This document shows positions 22,095 to 33,559 of a DNA stretch of 64,000 nucleotides, one piece after another (position 1 is the first letter of the stretch; each line of letters opens with the position of its first letter). The stretch is from Pseudeuparius sepicola (taxonomy: Eukaryota; Arthropoda; Insecta; Coleoptera; Anthribidae): NCBI GenBank assembly GCA_963920635.1, contig OY987299.1, positions 129,515,373 to 129,579,372 of the forward strand, in the 5' to 3' direction. The position numbers were made by a program, and so were the translations under genes. The notes beneath the pieces are model-generated. The model worked only from the letters and a program-made list of their open reading frames with translations. It was not told the origin of the DNA and ran no database searches.

Positions 22095-23563
22095 GGTGTC
22101 GTCTTACTTGCGTACGTATCATTTGCGTACATCTACCTGTTTAGTGTTACTTGCGTACAGCGGGGATCTTTAGGCAAACTACAGGTAAAAGGATTATTGT
22201 CCAGGGTGGCATTTGCGTACAAGGGATATTATGATACCTTTGAAAGTATCTCTCAGTGGCGTACCTACATTTGGAAAAAATAATTGCAAAATTGTAGGGC
22301 AAAACTTGCGACTGTATTTTTCTGAAGGTATAGTTTATCTAAATATTCGTTGGGTGCTATTATACATAGTATGCAACTTAACTGTGTTTTATTAAAGGCG
22401 TGTTCCGATTTAAAAGAATCTGACTTCTGACATAGAGATGGCATGATTACTTAGTTATGATATGTTAGAAATTGAAATCAAAACGGAACGGAACTTCTAA
22501 TATATCAAAATATTACTAGTATTCTAAGATAGAATGCTTTTCGGAACACGTCTTTTATTACATGCAGCTGACTTACATACGGGAACAATTATTATTTTTT
22601 GGAAACGTCAGGTAAAAAAAGTTAATAGGTTAATGCTAAATCCCCGCAACTTTTTTATTTTTAAAATTAAAAAATATATTATTTTTCTCAGTTTTGAATA
22701 TCTAATAATATATATTTCATATTTTTTTCCATGACACTGCACTGCACTGTTCTAGCTTACTTGCCTTTAGAAGATATAGAAGACGGATGGCTCACAATAC
22801 AAGAAACATGTCCGAGAGTCACGAAACTTGAAGAATTCTACGACTATTTTGTGAAGCAGTGGCTGGAAAATCCTGGCATTTTACGTACAATGTGGAATTC
22901 TCGTGGAAGAATGCATCGTACAAACAATGCTGTCGAAGGCTGGAATAATCGCTTGAGCCATATTATTGGAAAGAACCACCCAGGAATTATCGAGATAGTT
23001 ACAAAATTAAAAGAAGAAGCTGAGTACAGCGATTTCATGGTAAGGCGCAGCCAGTTAAATCTGGAGGGGAAGAGAAGACGAACCACTTATGTAAAACTGG
23101 ACTTACGGATTCAAAAAATATTACATCAGTACGCTGAGTCTAAAAATATTGCACAATGTTTAAGAGCTCTAGCTTATGCGACGAAACTAGAATAGTACCT
23201 ACATAGTGAATATATTATTGTATGTGTATTTAATTTATTATGTATTGTGTAACACAAATACACAAGGGTGTATGTAAATAAAAATAAGTATGTAGTAAAT
23301 TCAAACTGGAGAGTTTATTTCAATTATCATTATCAAAAGTCTAAACATTATTTTATATGCGTAGGTATATCCTTAAAATTGCCCTAAAAAAATGGATATG
23401 CCCGCCACTGAGAGAATTTGTCGACCATACAAGGGTTGTACGCAAATGCTACTCTTGGGCTATAATCGTTTTACCTGAATTTTCGTACCGAGCCCCGTTG
23501 TACGCAAGTAACACTGATCAGGTAGCTGTACGCAAATGATACGTACGCAAATAATACGGATTC
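22095..23563 (+). mobile_element. MULE (Mutator-like) element with 9-bp target duplication
   Basis: Flanked by the perfect 9-bp repeat AGTAGCGTT (22086-22094 and 23564-23572), the size expected for Mutator-type insertion. Long inverted ends are built from repeated TTGCGTAC strings (about 22109, 22123, 22149, 22211 on the left; mirrored near 23430, 23500, 23529, 23543), which look like transposase-binding iterons. The inverted similarity extends inward to CTCTCAGTGGCG (22248) and its mirror (about 23397). It contains a transposase C-terminal exon. Confidence 0.88.
22731..23195 (+). CDS. MULE transposase, C-terminal exon
   Basis: The 154-codon frame contains the conserved C-terminal block of insect MULE transposases: WLTIQETCPRVTKLEEFYDYF-like helix, then MHRTNNAVEGWNNRLSHIIG, HPGIIEIVTKLKEEAEY. 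A splice acceptor (TTCTAG, exon from 22756) just before LAYLPLEDIEDGW suggests the real coding part starts there and the ATG at 22731 is accidental. The upstream catalytic DDE core is absent from the 640 bp between the left end and this exon, so the element is an internal-deletion derivative. The frame itself is clean to TAG at 23193, implying relatively recent activity. It lies entirely within the 9-bp-duplication-flanked element. Confidence 0.85.
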   Translation: MTLHCTVLAYLPLEDIEDGWLTIQETCPRVTKLEEFYDYFVKQWLENPGILRTMWNSRGRMHRTNNAVEGWNNRLSHIIGKNHPGIIEIVTKLKEEAEYSDFMVRRSQLNLEGKRRRTTYVKLDLRIQKILHQYAESKNIAQCLRALAYATKLE

Positions 23564-23572
23564 AGTAGCGTT

Positions 23573-25624
23573 ACCTAGTGAACAATTTATATGGAGCAGC
23601 GATAAGTATTTACACAAGGTGTCCTAGAAGAGGAGGCCAGCCCAATAACCCTAAATTTTTGACTTTATATTATAATGATTTAAGCACACTTAATCTTGAA
23701 TCTCGATAATTGGGTTTTGATTATTTTGTCAATTTTAGAGATTGGGTACTGGGTAGCTCAAAAACAAATGAAAATCGAGGTGAGATATGAATATATGCGA
23801 ATTGTACAGGTAAAATTACTTGTACCTTCAGTTTCATGATATAAGATCCCACGTATAAACATGTAACAATTTTCCCAACATTAAATTATTGTTAAAAGTA
23901 GGTAACATTTGGATGTTTAGGTATGTGATTCGTAATAAGTTCTAACGCTGCACGCTCAGCCAGTCGGATCCTAACCTGATTTTTGGTTCTCCATAAAGGT
24001 ACACCTGAAACCAGTATTCGCTTTATAAAAAGCCACGCTTTTAGAAATACGCATGTGCAATGTGCATACAAGATATTTTAGTCAAAGTGTTTTAGACAGG
24101 CTATATTTTATATTTTCGTTGTGTTTAAAGAAAGAAACAGATAATATAAAATGTACTGAATGGAACAACCAAATATTGTAAACGTCCCAGAGAGTTATTA
24201 TTTGTCTTAGTTTGATTTATTTATTATAAAAAGTTTAATTTATTTATTATAAAAATGTATCTTGCAAATAAGGTGTTGGATAAACAATTAAGGAATTTGG
24301 GAGAATGTTTCCTTCTTAATGCGATGTTGCATTTGTCAGAATTTTAGGGTAAGACATAATATGCTGTTAATTTTAATTTTCTCAACTTCTTATTATAGAA
24401 GTTACATATTTTGATTTCATCTAAATATTAAATTCGATTTGAATTGAATTTGGCAGAATTTCTGTGATCGTTGATATATAAATCTGCTATAAGACACACT
24501 ATGCAGTTGCATCTCATTTAAATGTAATTTTCACATTACCTATGATATGTTGTTATGTGTTCATATAGTGTAGCATATACACAAAACTAGAAACTTGTAT
24601 AAATATAATTAATGTGGCCATTAGCTCTAAACATTATGCATATTTCCTTCATTAAGCATTTGAAATACACCAATTTTCCTCTACTATTATTAGAGCACTT
24701 GCTACATCTAGGTAGAATGTTTGTTCCTATTATTATTATTATACCTATATATTTTGCTTCTTTGCATAGTTGCATCAACAACGCCATTAATTCCACCATT
24801 AACGTTAATTGTTCCTCGTACTAAAACTACTTACTGCACAATTACTTTTCGGATAGTCATTGTTATATGGGCGAATTCGAGCATTCAGGCATAGAGAGCG
24901 GTTTTAAATCTGGTCCGATTTTGCCCGTATGCAAATTCAGGTAGCAGCTTATCGTAAAATCGATTTTACGCTACCGGTTACAAGGCTCGCATTCCAACGA
25001 ATCGTAAAGTGTGGCCACAAGGCGGGAGGCGCGCCGTTTATTTCCCTAATTGTAATGCCTCCTTTGTGTTTGATACAGCCGCCACCTCGTTAGGGAAGAA
25101 TTTAGATCTTCTTCCCAACTTTATCTTCAATATGGGAAGAATACTCGTTTATCTTCAATATGGGAAGTATACACTCGCGACACATGGATCTCGGACTGAG
25201 ACACTCTCACTTTATTAAGTCGTACCTACGTCTGATGGGTTATCTGTGGAGATATAAATTCTGGGTAACACAACAAACCCCTGTGTCCATAAATAAAAAT
25301 ACCTAATACCTCGCTTATAGTATCGAAGCTTAAGAATTGTAGGACATTACCACAGCTCCACAACCTTCTCAAACTTTACAAGCCCTGTGCAAACATGTGG
25401 CAATGATGCAGCGGGACGGTTCAACGGGTCTGTGCAGTCTATAGAGCAGTCTGCACTTTGGCTTATAGTTTATCTTTTATAATAAATGTTCAACCCTCTT
25501 TTTAATTATAATTAGACACATTTGCGTGACCTTTGTTTCAATAATTGGGTACCTAAGTAAGTAGGTACGTTTGTTTAACAGACAATAAGAGCAGTAACAA
25601 GTAACAAAATATACACATAATATA
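23573..25624. other. No gene recognised
   Basis: Two kilobases of AT-rich sequence. A 23-bp unit (TTATTTATTATAAAAA core) is duplicated at about 24211-24256. Open frames at 24587-24824 overlap on both strands and are spurious. A GC-richer island lies at about 24960-25090, with a repeated phrase TATCTTCAATATGGGAAG at about 25122-25168. Confidence 0.4.
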
Positions 25625-26472
25625 ATACAGGGTGCCCCATATGTATGGAATAATGCTTATATCTTCTAAAAAATATATTTAAAAAAAATCGTTTAAATAA
25701 AACTTACAGTGTGACCTACTCTGCATAATCCTACCAAGTCGATTTTGTTTTACCTCTCATAATGTGGTTGCTATGGCAACGAACTTTTTTTTTCAAATGG
25801 GATCATATATTTTTTAATCGATTTTTGGAATCGGCTACTTATTCTGCACACAACAGCATAAAAAAATCTATAGGTTACATAAGGAAAATTTTGAGAAAAA
25901 AATTATTTTTATTTTTTCCGATTTAATTGTAAACGTTATCAGTAAACTCGATGGAGGCAAAAAATATGCTACATTAAAATTGTTTGATGGTTTTGATTCT
26001 TTTCTATTTGCTTTTCTTATAAAAAAAAATATCATTGGTCGATAAATTTATTCAATAGTTATTTTATGTCCTGCAAGTTAAAATGATACATTTAACTGAA
26101 TTCGAAAGAATTGTCATTCCCATTATGGCAAAACCATCAAACAATTTTAATGTAGCATATTTGTTGCCTCCATCCAGTTTAGTGATAACGTCCACTATTA
26201 AATCGGAAAAAAAAATTATTTCTCAAAATTTTCCTTATATAAAATATAGATTTTTTATGCTGTTGTGTGCAGAATAATTAGCTGATTCCAAAAATCGATT
26301 AAAGAAGATATGATCCCATTTGAAAAAAAAGTTCATTGCCATAGCGACTACATTATGAGAGGTAAAACAAAATCGACTTGATAGGAAGTTTTATTTAAAC
26401 TATTTTTTTCTAAATATATTTTTTAAGAAGATATAGGTAAGCATTATTCCATACACATGGGGCACCCTGTAT
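25625..26472. mobile_element. Palindromic element with an RFX-like site
   Basis: TACAGGGTGCCCCAT and TGGGGCACCCTGTATA are the inverted ends, and arms mirror each other to a centre near 26040 (GATGGAGGCAAAAAATATG / ATATTTGTTGCCTCCATC). The ORF at 26083-26277 is arm sequence. GTTGCTATGGCAAC is at 25767-25780. Confidence 0.85.
25767..25780. promoter_or_regulatory. RFX X-box-like site in palindromic element
   Basis: GTTGCTATGGCAAC differs at one base from the palindromic RFX consensus GTTGCCATGGCAAC. The mirrored arm has a decayed version near 26336. Binding is not shown. Confidence 0.35.
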
Positions 26473-26945
26473 AAGTAATAATAAGTACGATTCCTGGTGT
26501 GGATAGGTCCTTTTTCGACAAATAATATGGTAAATTTGATTGATGATTACCTATCTTCATTTCATTTCATTCTTAAATTTTCGTCCTTTGGAAGGCCCAA
26601 AAAGAATACAAGTTTAACTACTCTCTGCCGTCAAGCAAACAAAACCTAGCTACTTAGAACTTTTATAGAACTGTTTCACAAAACAAATTTCAAAAAAGCT
26701 ATCGCCAGCACTTTGGGCAGTCTGTTTCCACCCAGAGACACATTGCCTCGTCGTGGCAATCTGGCGACGATAGCACTGCCCGCACTACACAAATTAATTC
26801 TGGTAAATTCCTTGTAAAATCAACTGACAGGGGGTGACAGGCCACGCCGCGCAGACCCGCACGCCATGTTGCCAGCTTTCTCAACTTCAGGGCTTCTAGA
26901 GTCGGCTGTGACATTACATATTACAGAATTAATGTTGATTAATAA
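26473..26945. other. No gene; GC-rich island
   Basis: 26700-26910 is clearly GC-richer than its surroundings (CACGCCGCGCAGACCCGC). The 71-codon minus frame there has no recognisable motif. Confidence 0.35.
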
Positions 26946-27400
26946 TAGAGTCTTGCAAATTTATTCTTCTTGCCGCAAGAAGAAAACAAGACTTTTAAAT
27001 TTCTTGTCTTGCTTTGCAAGCCAAGACAAGAAATCATTCTGCGAGACCCTTGCAATTTTGCAAGAAGTCTTGCCCAAAGCAAGAAATCTTACAAAATCAC
27101 TAAGGTATACCTGTAATTATAATTTCTGTAAAACTTTAATATGATTAATAATTAATGTAATATTTAATAAATAATGCAAGAGTCTTATGCCACCAAGAGT
27201 CTTGGTAGCAAGACTCTCTTGCTGCGATGACGTCACTAAACAAAAAATGCAGGAACAAGAAGTTGCAAGACAATATTTTCTCCATCACGAGTCCCGGGCA
27301 AGACAAGAATGAATTTAATTTCTGGTCTTCCTTGTAAGACGTGACAAAAACATTCATAGCAAGACAAGAAATCTTGTCTTGCGCAACACTGTTATGAAAC
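26946..27400. repeat. CTTG/CAAG-rich repetitive element
   Basis: TCTTG, CTTGC and their complements recur dozens of times, often as AAGACAAGAAAT or GTCTTGC in both orientations. The right end GCAAGACAAGAAATCTTGTC then GCGCAACACTG resembles a transposon terminus (CAGTGTTGCGC outward). No matching left end was found, so it is probably truncated. ORFs at 26866-27144 and 27145-27402 follow this bias. Confidence 0.55.
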
Positions 27401-27420
27401 AAGAGTACATTTTTGTTGCA

Positions 27421-27720
27421 GAATAAAGAGATAGCACTATTAAAATGATGGTCCTGAAGACCAAAAAGATAACCTCAGACCTCAAAGAAGTTACTAGTAA
27501 AAGCACGATGCAAAAACAGAACAAGTGTACCTAAAAATTAACATTAAAGTGCCAAATAATTTAAGTTCAGCAGCTTACTTTGGAAGATGTAGCCATAATT
27601 CAATTTAAAAAATGAACTTCAGTGCCCTGTATCTCGGTAACCATTATTGAGATTTGACCGGTAGTTGTTAATCTTAATCATAATATTTTGGCACAAAATA
27701 GGTATAACGAAGTAGTTGCT
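27421..27720. repeat. Fragment related to the palindrome at 61.4-62.3 kb
   Basis: AAAATGATGGTCCTGAAGACC followed by AAAAAGATAACC parallels AAAATGATGAACCTGCAAGACC at about 62103. One arm only; no termini. Confidence 0.45.
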
Positions 27721-27725
27721 CTATG

Positions 27726-28791
27726 TACAGGGTGGCTCACTATAAATTAACCCCCCTTAACTTGTTAGTGTTTGAGGTTAGAAAAAAGTTTTTTGCACTT
27801 TATACAGTGTGTTCTAGAAAGCCGTGGCAGACAGAACTTATGTTTTTTTAAATGAAACGCCTCGTTTATATTTGGATTATTGAATTCTATACGCATTTTT
27901 CCATCCCGATTCCAACGAAGTATATATTTATGTTATATTATGTTTGCTCCAACCGTTCGTTCAGAACTGAGCTTTTTTTGGACAAAAAAAATGCCAAATT
28001 ATATAGTAATAATTCACGCTTATTGGAGAACAAAATGGGTTATTTTAAGATTTCAAATGAAGAAGGAAAATTGAGCGAAATGAGAAATAAGAGAATAGTA
28101 ACACTTAATAAACATTGTCAAATTGATTGTTCTAAAATTAAATTTTTAATGAAAACAACAATAACATTTTGAAAAAGGATATATTTTTATATAAATTTTT
28201 TTGTCTGGTTATTTACGAAATAAAATTTATTATGACAGACCGGAAAATGTAGAAACACTGAAAGGTAGAATTCGGAAAGAAATCCACATATTAAAGACAC
28301 AGCAATTTTATCGTTGACTCAATAAACAGAAAGTTAGTAGCAAATATCAATAAATTCATTGAGCAAGATGGAGGCCATATGGAGCATTTGTAATACGTAG
28401 GTATATCCCTTGTCTAAATGTTATTGTCGTTTTCAATAAAAATTAAATTTCAAACAATAAATCTGACGAAGTTTAACTATTACTAAAGGAGTAATCCCTT
28501 ACAAAAAAGTCTCGGTTCTGAACGAACGGTTGGAGCATTCATATAACATATATACTTCGTTGGAATCGGAAAAATGCGTAGAATTCAATAATCCAAAAAT
28601 ATACAAGGTGTTCCATTTAAAAAAACATAAGTTATGTCTGCCACGGCTTTCTAGAACACACTGTATAAGACCCAATAGTGGCACAAAAAACGTTGTATTA
28701 CTATCTAGAACTTTTGTAAAAAAAATTTCTAACCTCATGCAAAAACTAACAAGTTAAGGGGGGTGTCAATTTACAGTGAGCCACCCCTGTA
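27726..28791. mobile_element. Palindromic element containing a second palindromic element
   Basis: Outer arms: TACAGGGTGGCTCAC with AACTTGTTAGT, mirrored by ACTAACAAGTTAAGGGGGG and GTGAGCCACCCCTGTA. An inner element starts TATACAGTGTGTTCTAG at about 27804 and ends CTAGAACACACTGTATA at about 28664. The outer element is interrupted near its centre. Confidence 0.82.
28192..28393 (+). pseudogene. Mariner-like transposase C-terminal fragment
   Basis: Reads FLSGYLRNKIYYDRPENVE then TLKGRIRKEIHILKTQ, and after a frameshift EQDGGHMEHL and TAA at 28391. This is the conserved end of the arthropod transposase whose longer relic is at 50325-51100 (FLWGYLKNKIYYDRPEN). Only the part after the third catalytic residue survives. 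It lies at the centre of the inner palindromic element, so the element is probably a rearranged derivative of the autonomous one. Confidence 0.75.
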
Positions 28792-28893
28792 CAATTATTA
28801 AGGGAACATTATTAAGGGAACACCCCACAAGCAGATATTTTTTTCCTTTTCGTTTGGTCAGAATATTCCTAGAACATCGTCGTTGAATGACTC

Positions 28894-30511
28894 TACAGTG
28901 TGTCCCACTTAAGGACTGACCACCCGTGTAAAATTTTTATTTATGGCTCGATTTCCATATACTTTTTTTGTCGGATAGAGCTTAAAAAATGGCATTAAAT
29001 GTATGATTGAGGTACCTCGTGCCTTAAATTCATAGCCCACTGAGACGGTGTTTTAGTGCTGAAATTTCGAAAAGTAGATACTATTAGGGTTTTTTTTTTA
29101 AGGAAAATCAATGCCGGATTCTTATACAGCGTTGTTCGAAATCCAAACGTACCAATTTGCATTACCATAGCTCTACAGGGTGTTTTTAGTGACCACCCCT
29201 GTAAATTTTTTATTTTTAGCACGATTTCATAAACTTTTGTTGGATAGAGCTTCAATAATGGCATTAAATGCATAATGCAGGTGCCTCGTGCATTACATTC
29301 ATGTCACGACACAAAGTTTTAGTGCTGAAATTTCGAGAAGTACTATTAGGGACTTTTTTAGAGAAAAATTAATGCTAGATTTTTATTCAACATTGTTGGA
29401 AACCCAAGTACCAATTTGCATTAGAAACTGGAAGACTAATTGAAATGACTGAATTGATGTTACCTAAATTAAATAAAAAATTTGTTCGCTAATAAATTTT
29501 TGAAAGAATATGAGTTCCTCATGAATATTTTAGTAACCAACTTACCAGAAATTAAGAAAATTAATTACAAATTAGTACGTTTTTGTTTGGAACCTCTCAC
29601 TGCATACTAGAATCCGGCCTTACTTTTCCTTTTAATTTTTTTGGAACACCCTGTGGAGCTATGGTAATGCAAATTAGTACGTTTGGGTTTCTAACAACGC
29701 TGAACAAGAAACCGGCATTAATTTTCCTCTAAAAAATCCCTAATAGTACTTCTCGAAATTTCAGCACTAAAACACCGTCTCAGTGGGCCAAGAATTTAAC
29801 GCACGAGGCACCTGAATTATGCATTTAATGCCATTTTTAAAGCTCTACCCAACAAAAAGTTTATGAAAATCAAGCTATAAATAAAAATTTTACGAGGGTT
29901 GTCAGCCCTTAAGTGTGGCAATAAAAATTTTGAAACTCCCTGTAGAGCTACGACAAAGCAAATTGGTACGTTTGGGTTTAGAACAATGCTGAATAAGAAT
30001 CTGGCATTAATTTTCCTCTAAAAAATCCGTAATAGTACTTCTCGAAATTTCAGCAATAAAACACCGTCTCAGTGGGCCATGAATTTAACGGACGAGGCAC
30101 CTGAATTATGCATTTAAGGCCATTCTTAAAGCTCTACCCGACAAAAAAAAGTTTATGAAAATCGAGCTATAAATAAAAATTTTACGGGGGTGGTCAGCCC
30201 CTAGGTGTGGCAATAAAAATTTTGAAACTCCCTGTAGAGCTACGGCAATGCAAATTGGTACGTTTGGATTTCGAACAATGCTGAATAAGAGTCTGGCATT
30301 AATTTTCCTCTAAAAAAATCCCTAATAGTACTTCTCGAAATTTCAGCACTAAAACACCGTCTCAGTGTGCCATGACTTTAACGCACGAGGCACCTGAATT
30401 ATGTGTTAGATGCCATTTTTGAAGCTCTATCCAACAAAAAAAGTTTATGAAAATCGAGCTATAAATAAAAATTTTACAGGGATGGTCAGTCCTTAAGTGG
30501 GACACACTGTA
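28894..30511. mobile_element. Large palindromic element with iterated arm units
   Basis: TACAGTGTGTCCCACTTAAGG and CCTTAAGTGGGACACACTGTA are the ends. Each arm is built of repeated units of roughly 260-295 bp: the landmark CACCGTCTCAGTG(G/T)GCC occurs at about 29772, 30060 and 30355 on the right, and inverted equivalents at about 29040 and 29305 on the left. Units also carry TTCTCGAAATTTCAGC and GAGCTATAAATAAAAATTTTAC. ORFs inside are repeat artefacts. Confidence 0.82.
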
Positions 30512-31030
30512 CATATACATTACACAGATAATTTGTAAACTGTTCTTAAGTTCCAACGAGAAAATGCAAAACAATCTTCTCGACGGGTTTAGTTTAGCGT
30601 TTGTTATTCCTGATATTTCCTGGTCTGGCAAAAGAAGAAATTTACGGTTAGCTTTCGAGACATTGCAGATTATAAATAACAAATGAACCACCCGACCAGA
30701 CGCCAATTATTTCCACGTTTCGCATATTGAGAGATTGTTGCGAATGCACAGAACTGAAACTTTTCAATGGACGCTCGGTCGCATGAATCAAATCTATATG
30801 TGCGTGCGCTTTTCGATAATGGCCTCTTTCGGATTCAAGGTAAAACGAAAACATTTAAGCGTATAATAAATAGCATTGTGAATAATTAAGATAGTCGTAA
30901 TTTCAGATTTATAAGGCATGATTAATTATTTTAAGAGCGCGCTATGATTAAGAGCGCACCGACCACCCAGCTGGCCACGCAAATGGACTTCCACTGACAA
31001 AAACCTAAATGATGGTAGCCGGCAGAAGTA
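30512..31030. other. No gene recognised
   Basis: Mixed composition. Open frames at 30362-30706 and 30648-30854 minus show no recognisable domain and partly overlap the element end. Confidence 0.35.
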
Positions 31031-31229
31031 GTTTCAGCCACGGGCGTAGCCAGGATTTAGTTTTGGGGGGGGGGGTTTAGTTTGAGAAGTAAATAAAACA
31101 ACAAAAATATACTTACATGAAATTTAATATCTATATATTCATCCGAAAAACTACGACATATTTATAAAGTTCTTAACTTTAAATGAAATGGATAAATTAA
31201 TTTCGTTCCTCTGCGCTAAATCTAAAACC

Positions 31230-31738
31230 ATTAAAGAAGAAATCTTCGGCTTTTTCTTTTAAATATATCCACTACTTCATCTGCATGAATTTCTGTTCAA
31301 TAGTGAATGTTCATTAGAGCCAAACCAAGTCTATTTTCACTTGTAGTGTTTCGTAAATAGTTTTTCAGTCTCCTTAGGCTCGAGAAAGACCTTTCTGGGG
31401 TAGCAGTGGATACAAGAATGGTAGCCAAGATTTGTAGTAATGTGTAAATATTAGGATAAAGGTTTTTATCGCACATATCTAGGCATTCCAAACTAGATTT
31501 CGGGGTAGGCAGTCTTCTTATCAGCATGCAAGGTAGCTGAAGCTTTGATAGCTAAATCCAAATTTGTTTCTTTATTAGAAACCCCTTGACCTTGACTACA
31601 CCACTTTTTCCAGTAGTCCATACCTTTAAGTTTATCACCCTTCCTTTTTTTCCTCTCCATTTTTCGACAGTAATAATGATTCACGTATCTATCCTTAACA
31701 AGGTCATCGAATAACAGCGCACTAAAATTACTCACTTA
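31230..31738 (-). pseudogene. hAT transposase remnant, copy 2
   Basis: The minus-strand counterpart of 2111-2618: the basic N-terminal piece (31493-31735) has KRKGDKLKGMD where copy 1 has KRRGDKPKGMD. The dimerisation part (31297-31527) has LECLDMCDKNLYPNIYTLLQ and ATPERSFSSLRRLKNYL. A small deletion near 31325 (ENRLGLALM) and an altered end (IHY then stop) add to the shared junction frameshift. Inactive. Confidence 0.8.
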
Positions 31739-31847
31739 CACGGTACACTTAATTCTCTTCACTATTCGTTCACCACTTTTCACTTTTATTCGCTTCGAGT
31801 TCGCATGGAACAATACTGCCGTAAGCGCGGTCACGCGCCGCGGCGCC

Positions 31848-31915
31848 GCTTATATAGCAGCCCAGTAGCCGTCCAGAAACTTCCACGAACTTCCACAAAG
31901 TTCCGCTCATTTCGA
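31848..31915 (-). promoter_or_regulatory. Heat-shock-like promoter, hAT copy 2
   Basis: The reverse complement carries the same TATATAAG and 10-bp-spaced GAA array as copy 1 (visible here as TTCCACGAACTTCCAC). Conservation in two copies at separate sites shows the array was part of the mobile unit. Confidence 0.5.
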
Positions 31916-32282
31916 CCGAGGGGCGTGGCGAATAATCGAGAAACAACGCAAAGTGTCCCTACAATACAAAATAGTTCGGCTGCAACTGCGTCTGCCTCTC
32001 GTCAAAAGATGGCGCTAGGCGCTACTATTACTACATATATTCAAACGTAATAATAATTTAACTCTTCACTCCTCGTATGTTTTTCGGTATAATATTAGGT
32101 AATATTTTGCTTATTTCGGGGGGGGGGGGGGGTTTCGGGGGTTCAGCGGTTTCAGCGCAGCGGCGTGCTGCCGATTGAAGGTTTTTAACGCCGCACATAG
32201 ACGCGGATCAAACATTGCCGAAATGACGCAAAAAATTTGGGATAATATTTCTAACTTTTTTAATTTTAATTTAAAGAAATTT

Positions 32283-32373
32283 TAAGAAGTACCTTAATTT
32301 ATTTTTAATTCCAACTAGGTATTTTTCTTTTAATGGTAAATTTTGTAAACAAATTTTTGGTATTCCAATGGGT
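32283..32373 (+). pseudogene. Penelope-like RT fragment
   Basis: The plus strand reads RYFSFNGKFCKQIFGIPMGS, the conserved motif before the RT active site of Penelope-like elements. The frame is cut at 32373-32374 where TATACAGGGTGATTC starts, so the second element inserted into the GGTAGT/TA position. It is a different copy from the one at 16.6-17.8 kb. Confidence 0.7.
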
Positions 32374-32374
32374 A

Positions 32375-33015
32375 GTTATACAGGGTGATTCACGTATAAG
32401 TGGTTCATTAGAAGTTTACGGTGAAGGAGTGCGAATTTTGATTTGAAAGTTTGGTTACTTTCTTTCCAAAATATTTTCAACTTCCGATCACTTCCGGTTA
32501 TACCGGAAGTCGATAGCAACTTTGTTATTTCAAATAGAACGCCCTATATAATATTAGTACACCATTTGGTTCCCTATTAAATTCCAAATCTTTTTTCTGA
32601 ATATAGTGTGTATTCCTAACCCTTTTCGAGATATTCGCAAATTTTTGATTTTTTTGAGTGTTGCAACTTTGAAATTTATGAATCTGGAAAACTGAAATTT
32701 TGGACTGTCGTAGGCGAAAGTCAACTTTATTAAATGGTCTGCCATTTCAAAATATTGTAGGGTGTTCGGGAAAAAATCCCAATATCAACATCGAAAAATT
32801 GAAAAATCTATTTTTTTTTTCAAACAGAACCCATATTTTTTTATTGCACCATTGAAATTCCTGTGAAAAGACAGGTCAAAAAGATATAACACACTATATG
32901 TCTAAATGAAGCGGTTGCTTCGTTATTACGCAAAATACGTACTTTTGCTGCTCCATAATCAAGAAACAACGGACCTTTTCTAATAGGCTGGATTTGGATT
33001 TTTCGCCTCCTTGTA
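32375..33015. mobile_element. CAGGGTG-class element inserted in Penelope RT fragment
   Basis: Starts TATACAGGGTGATTCACG at 32375. Contains GGTTATACCGGAAGTCGATAG and CGCCCTATATAAT, phrases shared with 45469-46703. It probably ends near TCCTTGTACATG (about 33016). The arms are not a clean palindrome. Confidence 0.55.
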
Positions 33016-33559
33016 CATGTAATGTTAATAATAAACAATTTCCAAAATTTTTTGTTTATATCATCTTTCACTTTTGTCATCCAAGAATTTTTGATCTATA
33101 TCATCACTATTCTTTTATTAATACCAAAACAAATTTCATAATTTTTACATTTTATACTAATAATTCTACATCTTTTTACATATAATTTAAAAATTTTGAT
33201 GTGAACAATGTGAACATGCCTCCTCTAGTTATATTTTTGCTCTGAAACATCTTAAATTTAATGGTTATAATGATGTCGTTACAACTAAAGTGTAAGTACA
33301 ATAATATCTTTTTCCTTATTTTATGATTTAATTTCATATTATCTTCAGCCCTGACAAAGTTCTTAAACAAGAACGAAAGCTTGGAATTTTACAAATATTG
33401 TGTAAAGTCATTATATTAAACTACTACTTTCTTCAATTAGTATATAGCTCTCATAATTTAATCATATTGCTCTTATAATTCATTACATAAGCATTATAAA
33501 ACGAATTATTACAAATATGAAACTGCTGCATTGGTATAATTATCCTTTACAATAGCCTC
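33016..33559. other. No gene recognised
   Basis: AT-rich. Part of it (33300-33420) could be the continuation of the interrupted Penelope-like element, but no motif confirms it. Confidence 0.3.

Larger units (their letters stand above)
31039..32148 (-). mobile_element. hAT-type element, copy 2
   Basis: Same family as 1683-2807 in inverse orientation. CACGGGCGTAGCC marks the 3' end at 31039. An 8-bp duplication GTTTCAGC flanks it (31031-31038 and 32149-32156), but the promoter-side terminus is replaced by a long G tract and GTTCAGCG, so that inverted repeat is lost. Promoter, leader and transposase remnants are kept. Confidence 0.88.

Noticed and set aside
22248..23407. Separate element bounded by CTCTCAGTGGCG inside the MULE
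   Set aside because: The inverted similarity is continuous with the outer MULE ends at equal distances, so it is more simply part of long terminal inverted repeats.
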